From the NCBI RefSeq assembly GCF_002914525.1, contig NZ_LODW01000042.1, positions 1 through 64,000 of the forward strand: a stretch of 64,000 nt of DNA. The letters run 5' to 3'. The stretch is from Rhizobium hidalgonense (lineage in GTDB: Bacteria; Pseudomonadota; Alphaproteobacteria; Rhizobiales; Rhizobiaceae). The notes beneath the pieces are model-generated. The model saw nothing but the letters and a program-made list of their open reading frames with translations, did no database searches and was not told the origin of the DNA. Positions 27,678-35,275 of the stretch are shown piece by piece; within the stretch, counting starts at the first letter, position 1; every line of letters begins with the position of its first letter. A program made the translations under genes and the position numbers.

Positions 27678-28730
27678 TCAAGCGTCCTGCCTGCGGCGAT
27701 GGCGGGTGAGGCCGGCGACGATATCCTGGGCCGTGATGGTGCCGATCACCGCGCCGTTTTCCACGATGCCGATGCTGCCCGGCTGGCGGGCAAGCACGTC
27801 GAGGATATCGACGAGCGGGGTCGCGGCGCGGGCCGTGGCGCTGACGCTCATGCCGGCGGCCGTCTGACCGAGGCCGGGCTGCATCACGTCGGCCGCCGTC
27901 AGCATGCTGATCGGGTTGAGATGCTGCACGAAATCGGCGACATACTGGTCGGCAGGATTCTTGACGATGTCATGCGGCGTTCCGCACTGGATGATGCGGC
28001 CGCCCTCCATGATGGCAATGCGGTTGCCGATACGGAAGGCTTCGTCGAGATCGTGGCTGACGAAGAGGATGGTCTTCTTCAGCCGCCGCTGGAATTCCAG
28101 GAGCTCGTCCTGCAGGCGGGTGCGGATCAACGGATCGAGTGCCGAGAACGGCTCGTCCATCAACAGGATCGGGGCGCCGGTGGCAAAGGCGCGGGCAAGC
28201 CCGACGCGCTGCTGCATGCCGCCTGAGAGTTCGTTGACCTTGCGGTCGGCCCATTTCGTCAGGTTGACGAGTTCGAGCTGCTCGCCGATGCGCACCTTGC
28301 GTTCGGCCTCCGGCATGCCGGCGAGCTCGAGGCCGAAGCCGACATTCTCGGCGACGGTGCGCCACGGCAGCAGGGCGAACTGCTGGAACACCATGGAGAC
28401 GGTGTGGGTGCGCAGGTCGCGCAGCGCCCTGGCATTGCATTTATAAGGGTTGACGGGCCCGGTGGAGGTCGAGACCGCGACATCGCCGCGCACGACAGGA
28501 GCGAGCGCGTTGACGGCGCGCAGCAGCGTCGACTTGCCGGAGCCGGAAAGCCCCATCAGCACGAGGATCTCGCCCTCCTCGATCGTCAGCGAGGCATTGG
28601 CGACGCCGAGCACCAGGCCGGTCGCAGCACCGATCTCGTCGCGCGTTTTGCCCTGGTCGGCCATGGCAAGCGCGGTTTCGGGCTTGTTGCCGAAGATAAT
28701 GCTGACGTCCTTGAAGCTTACCGCGGTCAT
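27678..28730 (-). CDS. choV: Choline ABC transporter ATPase ChoV
   Basis: A 350-residue ATPase of the quaternary-amine (ProV/OpuA) type. Walker A is GLSGSGKST, the signature is NELSGGMQQR, Walker B ILLMDEPFSALD, and the switch is FVSHDLDEAF. The C-terminal extension (about 270-350) with PLVDILDVLARQPGSIGIVENGAVIGTIT is a CBS-like segment. With ChoW and ChoX it imports choline with high affinity, feeding phosphatidylcholine synthesis and glycine betaine formation. It overlaps choW by four bases. Confidence 0.92.
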   Translation of the reverse strand: MTAVSFKDVSIIFGNKPETALAMADQGKTRDEIGAATGLVLGVANASLTIEEGEILVLMGLSGSGKSTLLRAVNALAPVVRGDVAVSTSTGPVNPYKCNARALRDLRTHTVSMVFQQFALLPWRTVAENVGFGLELAGMPEAERKVRIGEQLELVNLTKWADRKVNELSGGMQQRVGLARAFATGAPILLMDEPFSALDPLIRTRLQDELLEFQRRLKKTILFVSHDLDEAFRIGNRIAIMEGGRIIQCGTPHDIVKNPADQYVADFVQHLNPISMLTAADVMQPGLGQTAAGMSVSATARAATPLVDILDVLARQPGSIGIVENGAVIGTITAQDIVAGLTRHRRRQDA

Positions 28731-29572
28731 GCACCGTCTCCTTCACCCGCCGTGCGGAACATGCGGTCGAGGATGATCGCCAGAATGACGATACAAAGAC
28801 CGGCTTCGAAGCCTTTCGCGACATTGACGGTGTTCAGTGCGCGCACGACAGGCACGCCGAGACCGTCGGCGCCGACGAGGGCGGCGATGACCACCATCGA
28901 CAGCGACAGCATGATGGTCTGGGTGAGGCCCGCCATAATCTGTGGCATGGCAAAGGGAAGCTCGACCTTGCGCAGCACCTGCATCGGCCTAGCGCCGAAG
29001 GCCACGGCGGCCTCGACGAGGGATGGCGGCGTCGAGATGATGCCGAGGCGCGTCAGCCGGATGGGGGCAGGGATCGCGAAGATGACGGTTGCGATCAGGC
29101 CCGGCACCATGCCGAGGCCGAACAGGATCAGCGCCGGGATCAAATAGACGAATGTCGGGATGGTCTGCATGAGATCGAGCGCCGGGCGCATGGCGGCATA
29201 GACCCAGGCGCGGCGGGCCGCTGCAATCCCGAGCGGAATGCCGATCACCATGCTGACGAAAGTGGAGGCGAGCACGAGAGCGAGCGTCTCCGTCGTTTCC
29301 TTCCAGTAGCCCTGGTTGACGATGAGCAGCAGCCCCAGACAGGTGAAGAGGGTGATCGCGATCGATCGGCGCAGCCAGAAGGCGATGGCGGCGATGGCGG
29401 CGATGACGATCAGCGGGTGAGGCTTCTGCAGCACGAAGAGCAGCCCGTCAATCACGTGCGACAGCAGCGAGGCGAGCTGGTCGAAGAACCACGCGCCGTT
29501 CGAGGTGAGCCAGTCCACGAAGGCTTTGGCCCAGGAGCCGATGGGAATTTTAAATTCGGTGATCCAATTCAA
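28727..29572 (-). CDS. choW: Choline ABC transporter permease ChoW
   Basis: A 281-residue permease with about seven membrane segments; FGARPMQVLRKVELPFAMPQIMAG is the EAA loop and ALDLMQTIPTFVYLIPALILFGLG is the typical ProW/OpuAB block. The gene starts 74 bases after choX, with a terminator-like hairpin between, and overlaps choV. Confidence 0.92.
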   Translation of the reverse strand: MNWITEFKIPIGSWAKAFVDWLTSNGAWFFDQLASLLSHVIDGLLFVLQKPHPLIVIAAIAAIAFWLRRSIAITLFTCLGLLLIVNQGYWKETTETLALVLASTFVSMVIGIPLGIAAARRAWVYAAMRPALDLMQTIPTFVYLIPALILFGLGMVPGLIATVIFAIPAPIRLTRLGIISTPPSLVEAAVAFGARPMQVLRKVELPFAMPQIMAGLTQTIMLSLSMVVIAALVGADGLGVPVVRALNTVNVAKGFEAGLCIVILAIILDRMFRTAGEGDGA

Positions 29573-29604
29573 GGGAGCGCCTATCCAGAAAAAATCAACA
29601 ATCG

Positions 29605-29639
29605 GACAAAAATGAAACGGGGCGGCGAGCCGCCCCGTT
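29605..29639 (-). terminator. Attenuator-like hairpin between choX and choW
   Basis: AACGGGGCGGC (29616-29626) and GCCGCCCCGTT (29629-29639) form a GC-rich stem just after choX. The minus strand continues TCATTTTTG, as in a terminator. Partial termination here would keep ChoX in excess over ChoWV. Confidence 0.65.
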
Positions 29640-29646
29640 CAGACCA

Positions 29647-30603
29647 TCAAAGGCCGAAGCCGGTCTTGGAGGCCGCCAGCGCGTCGCCCTTGCCGTCGCG
29701 GGTCTTGACGCCGGCGAGCCAGGGCTCGAGCGCAGAAGGGTTCGCCTTCAGCCATTCGGTCGCGGCAGCTTCCGGCTCCTTGCCGTCGTCGAGGATCTTG
29801 CCCATGATCTGGTTTTCCATCTCGAGGGAGAACTTCAGGTTCTTCAGCATCATGCCGACATTCGGGCATTCGTCGAGATAACCAGCGCGAACGTTGGTAT
29901 AGACTTTGGCGCCGCCGAAGTCAGGACCGAAGACATCGTCACCACCTGTGAGGTAGGTCAGCTTGAAATTGGTGTTCATCGGGTGCGGTTCCCAGCCGAG
30001 GAAGACAACCGGCTTGCCGGCTTTCTCAGCGCGGGCGACCTGAGCGAGCATGCCCTGTTCTGAGGATTCGACGACTTCCATTTCCTTCAGGCCGAAGGTG
30101 TTCTTTTCGATCAGGTCCATGACGAGACGGTTGCCGTCATTGCCCGGCTCGATGCCGTAGATCTTGCCGTCGAGATCGTCCTTGTGGGCGGCGATGTCCT
30201 TGAAGTCCTTGATCCCGAGTTCGGCGCCCTTGGCGTTGGTGGCGAGCGTATACTTGGCGCCGACCAGGTTGGGGCCGAAGGATTCGACCGACTTGTCCTC
30301 AATATATGGGCGGACGTCCTTTTCCTGCGTCGGCATCCAGTTGCCGAGGAAGATGTCGATGTCCTTGTTCTTCAGCGAGGTGTAGGTGACCGGCACCGAG
30401 AGAACCTTGACGTCGGTCTGATAGCCGATGCTCTTCAGGACGACGGATGCGGTGGCGGTGGTGGCGGTAATGTCAGTCCAGCCGACATCGGAAAAATGGA
30501 CGGTGGAGCAGCTGTCGGGGTCGGCGGCGAAGGCGGCGGTCGCAACGGAGAGGGCGGCGACGGCAGTTGCAGTGACGAGTTTGAACGTGCTTGTTGTTTT
30601 CAT
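29647..30603 (-). CDS. choX: Choline-binding periplasmic protein ChoX
   Basis: A 318-residue periplasmic protein with signal peptide MKTTSTFKLVTATAVAALSV (cleavage near AFA-AD). The choline aromatic box described for S. meliloti ChoX (W43, W90, Y119, W205 and D45) is present with a one-residue offset: W42 and D44 in DVGWTDIT, W89 in GNWMPTQ, Y118 in AKYTLAT, and W204 in LGWEPHP. This supports choline/acetylcholine binding over betaine. It is first in the choXWV operon. The start is set by the signal peptide and GGGAG site. Confidence 0.95.
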   Translation of the reverse strand: MKTTSTFKLVTATAVAALSVATAAFAADPDSCSTVHFSDVGWTDITATTATASVVLKSIGYQTDVKVLSVPVTYTSLKNKDIDIFLGNWMPTQEKDVRPYIEDKSVESFGPNLVGAKYTLATNAKGAELGIKDFKDIAAHKDDLDGKIYGIEPGNDGNRLVMDLIEKNTFGLKEMEVVESSEQGMLAQVARAEKAGKPVVFLGWEPHPMNTNFKLTYLTGGDDVFGPDFGGAKVYTNVRAGYLDECPNVGMMLKNLKFSLEMENQIMGKILDDGKEPEAAATEWLKANPSALEPWLAGVKTRDGKGDALAASKTGFGL

Positions 30604-30837
30604 TTTAGACTCCCAGTCTTTAAGTTCCCAAGCCAACCACCAATAGCCGAGTTTGACAAGCGACCTCAGTGCGTTTGCGTCGTATCGACCCATGCGATTG
30701 CGACGTCGGCGGATTTTTTGCGGCACCCTGTTTTCAGGCCGCCCGCGATTGTCGGGCTGGGATTCCTGTGATTATCGCCTTCAGGGGCTTTCCTTTGCCG
30801 TTGTGAGCTTTCAATAAACCGATCAAGGAGAGATCGG

Positions 30838-31440
30838 ATGGCAAAACTCTATTTCAACTACTCGACGATGAACGCCGGCAAGTCGACGATGCTGCTGCAG
30901 GCCTCCTACAATTACCAGGAGCGCGGCATGCGCACGGTGCAATTGATCGCCGCTTTCGACGAGCGCACCGGCCGCGGCATCATCGGCTCGCGGATCGGGC
31001 TGGAGGCGAGCGCCATTCCCTTCGAGCCACATGAGGACCTGTTCCGGCTGATTTCGACGCTGAGCGGGGAAGGGGCGCCGATTGCCTGTGTCTTCGTCGA
31101 CGAGGCGCATTTCATGACGCCTGTCCATGTCTGGCAGCTTGCCCGCGTCGTCGACAGGCTCGGCATTCCCGTGATGGTCTATGGGCTGAGAACCGATTTC
31201 CAGGGCAAATTATTTCCGGCTTCGCAGGAACTGTTGGCGATCGCCGACGAAATGCGCGAGGTGCGCACGATCTGCCATTGCGGGCGCAAAGCGACCATGG
31301 TGGTGCGACTCGACGCGGAAGGGAAAGTGCTGCACGAAGGCGCGCAGATCGAGGTTGGCGGCAATGAGAAATATGTCTCGCTCTGCCGCAGGCATTGGGA
31401 CGAAGCGATGAACGGAGCCTGGATCGCCGAGCCGGTCTGA
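30838..31440 (+). CDS. tdk: Thymidine kinase
   Basis: A 200-residue type II thymidine kinase. P-loop NAGKST (12-17), catalytic Glu in FVDEAHF (E89), lasso region YGLRTDFQGKLFPAS, and zinc-binding Cys/His at C146, C148, C183 and H186. It phosphorylates thymidine (and deoxyuridine) to dTMP in salvage. The start has AAGGAGAG seven to eight bases upstream. Single gene, divergent from choX across a 234-base gap in which I see no further gene. Confidence 0.95.
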   Translation: MAKLYFNYSTMNAGKSTMLLQASYNYQERGMRTVQLIAAFDERTGRGIIGSRIGLEASAIPFEPHEDLFRLISTLSGEGAPIACVFVDEAHFMTPVHVWQLARVVDRLGIPVMVYGLRTDFQGKLFPASQELLAIADEMREVRTICHCGRKATMVVRLDAEGKVLHEGAQIEVGGNEKYVSLCRRHWDEAMNGAWIAEPV

Positions 31441-31576
31441 GGAGGCCGCTACCGCCTGTTTCTTTGGTGCCGCAGGCGACCTGATCCATTTTACGCAATC
31501 GCGGACGGAAAACCGCTTCGCACTTTTGCTGAAATTGATTTAACGTGAGAAGCACGAGATTCCCTGGAGAGGCCGG

Positions 31577-32650
31577 GTGCGCAAACCGCCGCCATTCGAC
31601 AGCCAGTACGAAACTGCAGACAGCCTTGCCGAGAGGGTTGCGGCCGACGGAGCCTATTGCGTGGCGGCGATCAGTGCCTTCAGCGGCGATGAAGCACTGT
31701 CGGCCGACGAAGTTTTCCTCGAGCAGAATGCTCGCTTCCAGGCGTATATCGCCGAGGCTGCCGCACTCGACGCCCTGCAGGCCGAGTTGGTCTTTTCCCT
31801 CGACCGGCTGACGGCCGAGGTTTCCGCCGATCTCGACAGCTTCCGGGGGCTGACGCTGCGCGAGAAGATGGCCGGCTGGACGTCGCGCCAGCGGATGTGG
31901 CGCATGCATACCGAACGCGTGCGCGAGGCCCCGGTCATCGAACGGTTGCTCGAGCTTCTGTCCAAATCGGATGCGCTTGCCAGGCTGATCGCCGGCCAGC
32001 GCGCTTCGATCATCGAACGCCACAGGGCTGCCGAACGCGGTCTCGTCGACATCGTCGAGCAACGGCGCCGGCTGGTCGATTCCATCGATCTCGCCCGCCT
32101 CAAGATGAAGGAGCTCAACGCCAAGGCGCTGACGACGCAGGGGCGTATCGGTGTCTACGGCAATAAGGCACATTGGGAGCAGATGGAGACTGAGCGGCGG
32201 GCGCTGAAGGCGGAGGCCGAGCGGATTTCCGCCGGGGAGCACGAGATGCGCGACGACAGCCAGCGGCGCGAGCGCTTCATCGGCCTGTTCCAGGCCTTTG
32301 TCGATTCGCTGAACGCCCGGATCGCCGCCTGCAACGTGCTGCTGCGCAAGCTAATGATCGACGTCGAGGAGCGGCTGATCATCTACCAGGCGCAGGTCGA
32401 TACCGACCGGCCGGGCATGAAGATGCGGATCAAGCCGGAATTCTTTCCCGATATCGCCGCGCCGATCAGGCTGTTCGAGAAGGGCATGCTGGTCGCCCAG
32501 GATCTGGAGCGGCGCAAGAACCGCGCCGATCTGGAATTCACCGGCAGGTTTCCGGCCTATGCCGAACCGCTGCCGGAGGCATCGGGAGCGCCGCTGATCG
32601 ACACGGCGCGCAGGGCCTTCCGCTTCAGCCTGCCGTTCCTGCGGTCCTGA
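31577..32650 (+). CDS. Coiled-coil protein of unknown function
   Basis: A 357-residue, strongly charged, alpha-helical protein with no signal peptide or membrane segment. Long heptad-like stretches cover about 110-310 (for example RASIIERHRAAERGLVDIV and ERRALKAEAERISAGEHEM). It somewhat resembles the general look of TelA-type proteins, but none of the TelA signature blocks is present. Start is a GTG at 31577 with GGAGAGGCCGG upstream. It precedes the DUF2333 gene by 137 bases on the same strand and the two may work together. Function unknown. Confidence 0.6.
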   Translation: MRKPPPFDSQYETADSLAERVAADGAYCVAAISAFSGDEALSADEVFLEQNARFQAYIAEAAALDALQAELVFSLDRLTAEVSADLDSFRGLTLREKMAGWTSRQRMWRMHTERVREAPVIERLLELLSKSDALARLIAGQRASIIERHRAAERGLVDIVEQRRRLVDSIDLARLKMKELNAKALTTQGRIGVYGNKAHWEQMETERRALKAEAERISAGEHEMRDDSQRRERFIGLFQAFVDSLNARIAACNVLLRKLMIDVEERLIIYQAQVDTDRPGMKMRIKPEFFPDIAAPIRLFEKGMLVAQDLERRKNRADLEFTGRFPAYAEPLPEASGAPLIDTARRAFRFSLPFLRS

Positions 32651-32787
32651 TCCGCCAGGCGCCGGTTCGCGCTGCTTTCAGTCGTAAAAATCGCGAGGCT
32701 CATGTTGTGCTCGGCCTACCGAGCGCATATGTGGATGCAACGGGGCGGCGACGTCCCGATGTTCGCCTCGCCTGACAGGAGACGACG

Positions 32788-33918
32788 ATGCTTGACCGGA
32801 TTGCCGGTTTTTTCAGGCTGATCGGCCAGACGATCGGCCGCTCGGCCCGACTGTTTTTCGCCTGGGCCTTCTGGCCCTTCCTTGCCGCGCACGGCTGGTA
32901 TCAGCGTCGGAGCTGGATGATCCGGTTGCCGGTTATCGCGTTCGTGGCGCTCTTCGTCGTGCTCTACGGCTATTTCTTCTGGCAGACGCAGGTCTGGTCG
33001 AATTTCAACACCGCCTTCGTCGATCAATACAGGCTCTCCGAACGCAAGGTTGCCGCCGGCCAGGAAGTGCCGGTCGCCGCGGGCAGCAGCGCTACGGCTG
33101 CCAAGACTTGCCAGCGCTCGGCCATCGTCGACGTCACGGCCGATCTGACCGATTTCAATGTCAATCAGAACGCATGGATTTCCTCCATGCTGCTCTACAA
33201 GATGGGCTTCTTCGGCGTCGACTGGGATCACACGCCCTTCCTCGACAACAAGGCGTCGTTCCAGCGCGGCATCAATCAGGCGGTCCGGCGGACGTCGGCG
33301 GAGCTTGTCGATACGCTCGGGCGCGTGCGCGGCACCTCGGGTATCAACAATGATCTGCAAAGCGCGCGCGGCAACTTGCAGTTCGATGAATACAGCTGGT
33401 ATTTCGGCCTTAATCCCTTCGGGCCGAAAACGCCAACGCCCTCCTATTACCGCTCGGCGATCGGCAGTCTGCGCAAGTTCAACACCGATCTTGCCGCCTG
33501 TAACGTGATTTTCGACGGCCGCGCCGATAACCTGATGCAGTTCATCGACCGCATCGCCAACGATCTCGGCGGCACGTCCGACATGCTCGCCGAGCGTTCG
33601 GAAAACCACAATCGCGGCTGGTTCGATACGCGCGCCGACGACCGGTTCTGGTTCGCCTACGGCCAGCTCTACGCCTATTACGCCATCCTTGCCGCGGCGC
33701 AGGCGGATTTCTCGCAGGTGGTGCAGGAGCGCAATCTCGGAGCGGTCTGGGGCAGCACAATGCGGCAGTTCCAAGCGGCGCTGCGAATCCAACCGGCGAT
33801 CATCTCTAACGGGCGTGAGGACGGCTGGATCATGCCGAGCCATCTCGCCACCATGGGCTTCTATATTCTCAGGGTGCGCTCGAACCTCGTCGAGATCCGC
33901 TCTGTGCTCGACCGCTAA
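32788..33918 (+). CDS. DUF2333 family inner-membrane protein
   Basis: A 376-residue protein with one N-terminal membrane segment (LPVIAFVALFVVLYGYFFWQ, about 47-67) and a large periplasmic part. Blocks such as CQRSAIVDVTADLTDFNVNQ, DNKASFQRGINQAVRRTSAEL and FAYGQLYAYYAILAAAQADF match the DUF2333 family of proteobacteria, whose function is not known. The Ala/Gln-rich helical periplasmic region suggests a structural or partner-binding role. Strong AGGAGA site before ATG 32788. No catalytic motif seen. Confidence 0.75.
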   Translation: MLDRIAGFFRLIGQTIGRSARLFFAWAFWPFLAAHGWYQRRSWMIRLPVIAFVALFVVLYGYFFWQTQVWSNFNTAFVDQYRLSERKVAAGQEVPVAAGSSATAAKTCQRSAIVDVTADLTDFNVNQNAWISSMLLYKMGFFGVDWDHTPFLDNKASFQRGINQAVRRTSAELVDTLGRVRGTSGINNDLQSARGNLQFDEYSWYFGLNPFGPKTPTPSYYRSAIGSLRKFNTDLAACNVIFDGRADNLMQFIDRIANDLGGTSDMLAERSENHNRGWFDTRADDRFWFAYGQLYAYYAILAAAQADFSQVVQERNLGAVWGSTMRQFQAALRIQPAIISNGREDGWIMPSHLATMGFYILRVRSNLVEIRSVLDR

Positions 33919-33930
33919 AATTTCCGGGAG

Positions 33931-34133
33931 TCAGCGCGGTCTCGTATCGTCCTCGAAGCCGACGACGCGCAGCTTCTCGAACTCATAGGTGACGCCGACG
34001 ATGCCGCCGCCGCTTTCATCGTCACGAAAGCGGCCAACGCTGCGCACCAGCTTGTAGCCGCCAAGCCGGTTGTCGACGCGGTGAAACGATTCCCTCAGAT
34101 CACGGCACGACGTGCCATCTCTCTTCCGATTCC
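33931..34133 (-). pseudogene. Small coding remnant downstream of the LuxR gene
   Basis: The minus-strand frame ending at 33931 encodes SFHRVDNRLGGYKLVRSVGR and then VGVTYEFEKLRVVGFEDD, which looks like real coding sequence by composition, yet it has no start codon or ribosome site in frame. A good start with AAGAGAG exists just upstream (MARRAVI), but in another frame that stops after seven codons. A single indel could join the two, so this may be a small gene broken by a frameshift. I do not recognise the family. Confidence 0.35.
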
Positions 34134-34859
34134 TCAGTTGATCAGCTTCAATCGAATTGCCTTGGCTACCAACTGGGTGCGGTTGACGCAATCGAGCTTT
34201 TTGATCGCGTTGGTCATGTAGGCGTTCACCGTATGATCCGAGAGCGCCAGGATCTGGCCGATTTCGATCGAAGTCTTGCCCTGGGCAGTCCAGCGCACAA
34301 CTTCTAGTTCTCTGGTCGACAGCGCGTTGTGCGCGCATTCCTCATTCCGTTTGACTGCATTATATGCATCGAGTGCATGCAGGATGATCATGGCCAGTTC
34401 GTTGACCTCGCTCTGGCTCAGTGCGGCGCGCTCGCCGCAGAACCAGAAGACCAGGCGCTGGCCATTGGCCGCAATGGTCGGCATGGCAACGCCTGCCGGA
34501 ATGGCATGGCGCAGCATCAGGGCGCGCAGTTCGGCGGGAAAGGCCTGACCATTGGCGGCGTCGTTGAGGTGCCAGGCCGGCGGGACGGCGGACTCCCTTA
34601 GCCGTAAGCCGAACGGACAGCCGCGCATCATGTGGGCGCGGTCGAACTCCTTGATGTAGGCGGCCGGAAGCGAGCTTTCGATCAGCAGGGGCTTCAACAG
34701 CAGGTCTTCCGGGGACGGAGCGTGCATCAGGGTCGCATGCGACAATCCGAAAGCGGCGGAGACCCGGCCGAGCGCTTGCGCAAACAGGCTGCGCGTTCGA
34801 GCAGTGGCAAGCTCTGCCGAGAGCAATGACTGTCTTTCAGAGGTGGTCATATAAGACAT
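34134..34859 (-). CDS. LuxR family regulator with autoinducer-domain-like N-terminus
   Basis: A 241-residue regulator. The C-terminal LuxR-type helix-turn-helix is clear (about 180-241: LSTRELEVVRWTAQGKTSIE, IGQILALSDHTVNAYMTNAI). The N-terminal half (about 20-165) has the size of an autoinducer-binding domain, with AAYIKEFDRAHM and AVPPAW loosely matching the Y, D and W positions of TraR-type proteins, but the full ligand set is not obvious. No luxI-type synthase is in the window, so it would be a solo. Start 34859 has GGAGG seven bases upstream. Confidence 0.75.
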   Translation of the reverse strand: MSYMTTSERQSLLSAELATARTRSLFAQALGRVSAAFGLSHATLMHAPSPEDLLLKPLLIESSLPAAYIKEFDRAHMMRGCPFGLRLRESAVPPAWHLNDAANGQAFPAELRALMLRHAIPAGVAMPTIAANGQRLVFWFCGERAALSQSEVNELAMIILHALDAYNAVKRNEECAHNALSTRELEVVRWTAQGKTSIEIGQILALSDHTVNAYMTNAIKKLDCVNRTQLVAKAIRLKLIN

Positions 34860-35275
34860 CTGTACGCCTCCGGCTGCCCCAATGTTAACGCTATCAAACA
34901 CAGAAAGCCGGCCGGATGCTAGCCCCAATTGACTTAGCGTCAGCTGATTTACTCGAATTGTGTAAAATAATTGACAGGTGATCGCGCTTTAGTTGAGTTT
35001 TGACTTGCGGATATAGCGTTACGGTATCTTTGACTTCCCCCATGCCGCATAGCGATGGCCCTTGCACAGTCGAGCAAGAGAATCACTTTGGGTAGAGTTC
35101 GAGGAGAACTCGCGCCCAGCTTTATGCTGGAGTCGACGCGCAAGCACTGCGGCAGCCGGTCGCATGTAGTGATGGACGAACAAGACAAGAGCGCGGCAAC
35201 AGTTGGAAATCCGGCTTGCTGCCGTTCAATTCAATTGCTAAGCGTAATATCATATAAAGTTGGGGCAATTTAATC
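34860..35275. other. Divergent intergenic region, 416 bases
   Basis: This region lies between the LuxR regulator (leftward) and the tandem ClpP-like gene (rightward). It is more AT-rich than its neighbours, with TTGACA near 34972 and TTGACT near 35000, which could be -35 elements. Short open frames on both strands lack ribosome sites and coding character. No repeat or RNA gene was recognised. Confidence 0.35.

Noticed and set aside
31577..32650. Annotation as TelA/toxic anion resistance protein
   Set aside because: General helical character only; none of the TelA family blocks is visible.
35055..35273. Small open frame before the tandem ClpP-like gene
   Set aside because: No ribosome site, no recognisable family, and an overlapping open frame on the other strand of equal quality.
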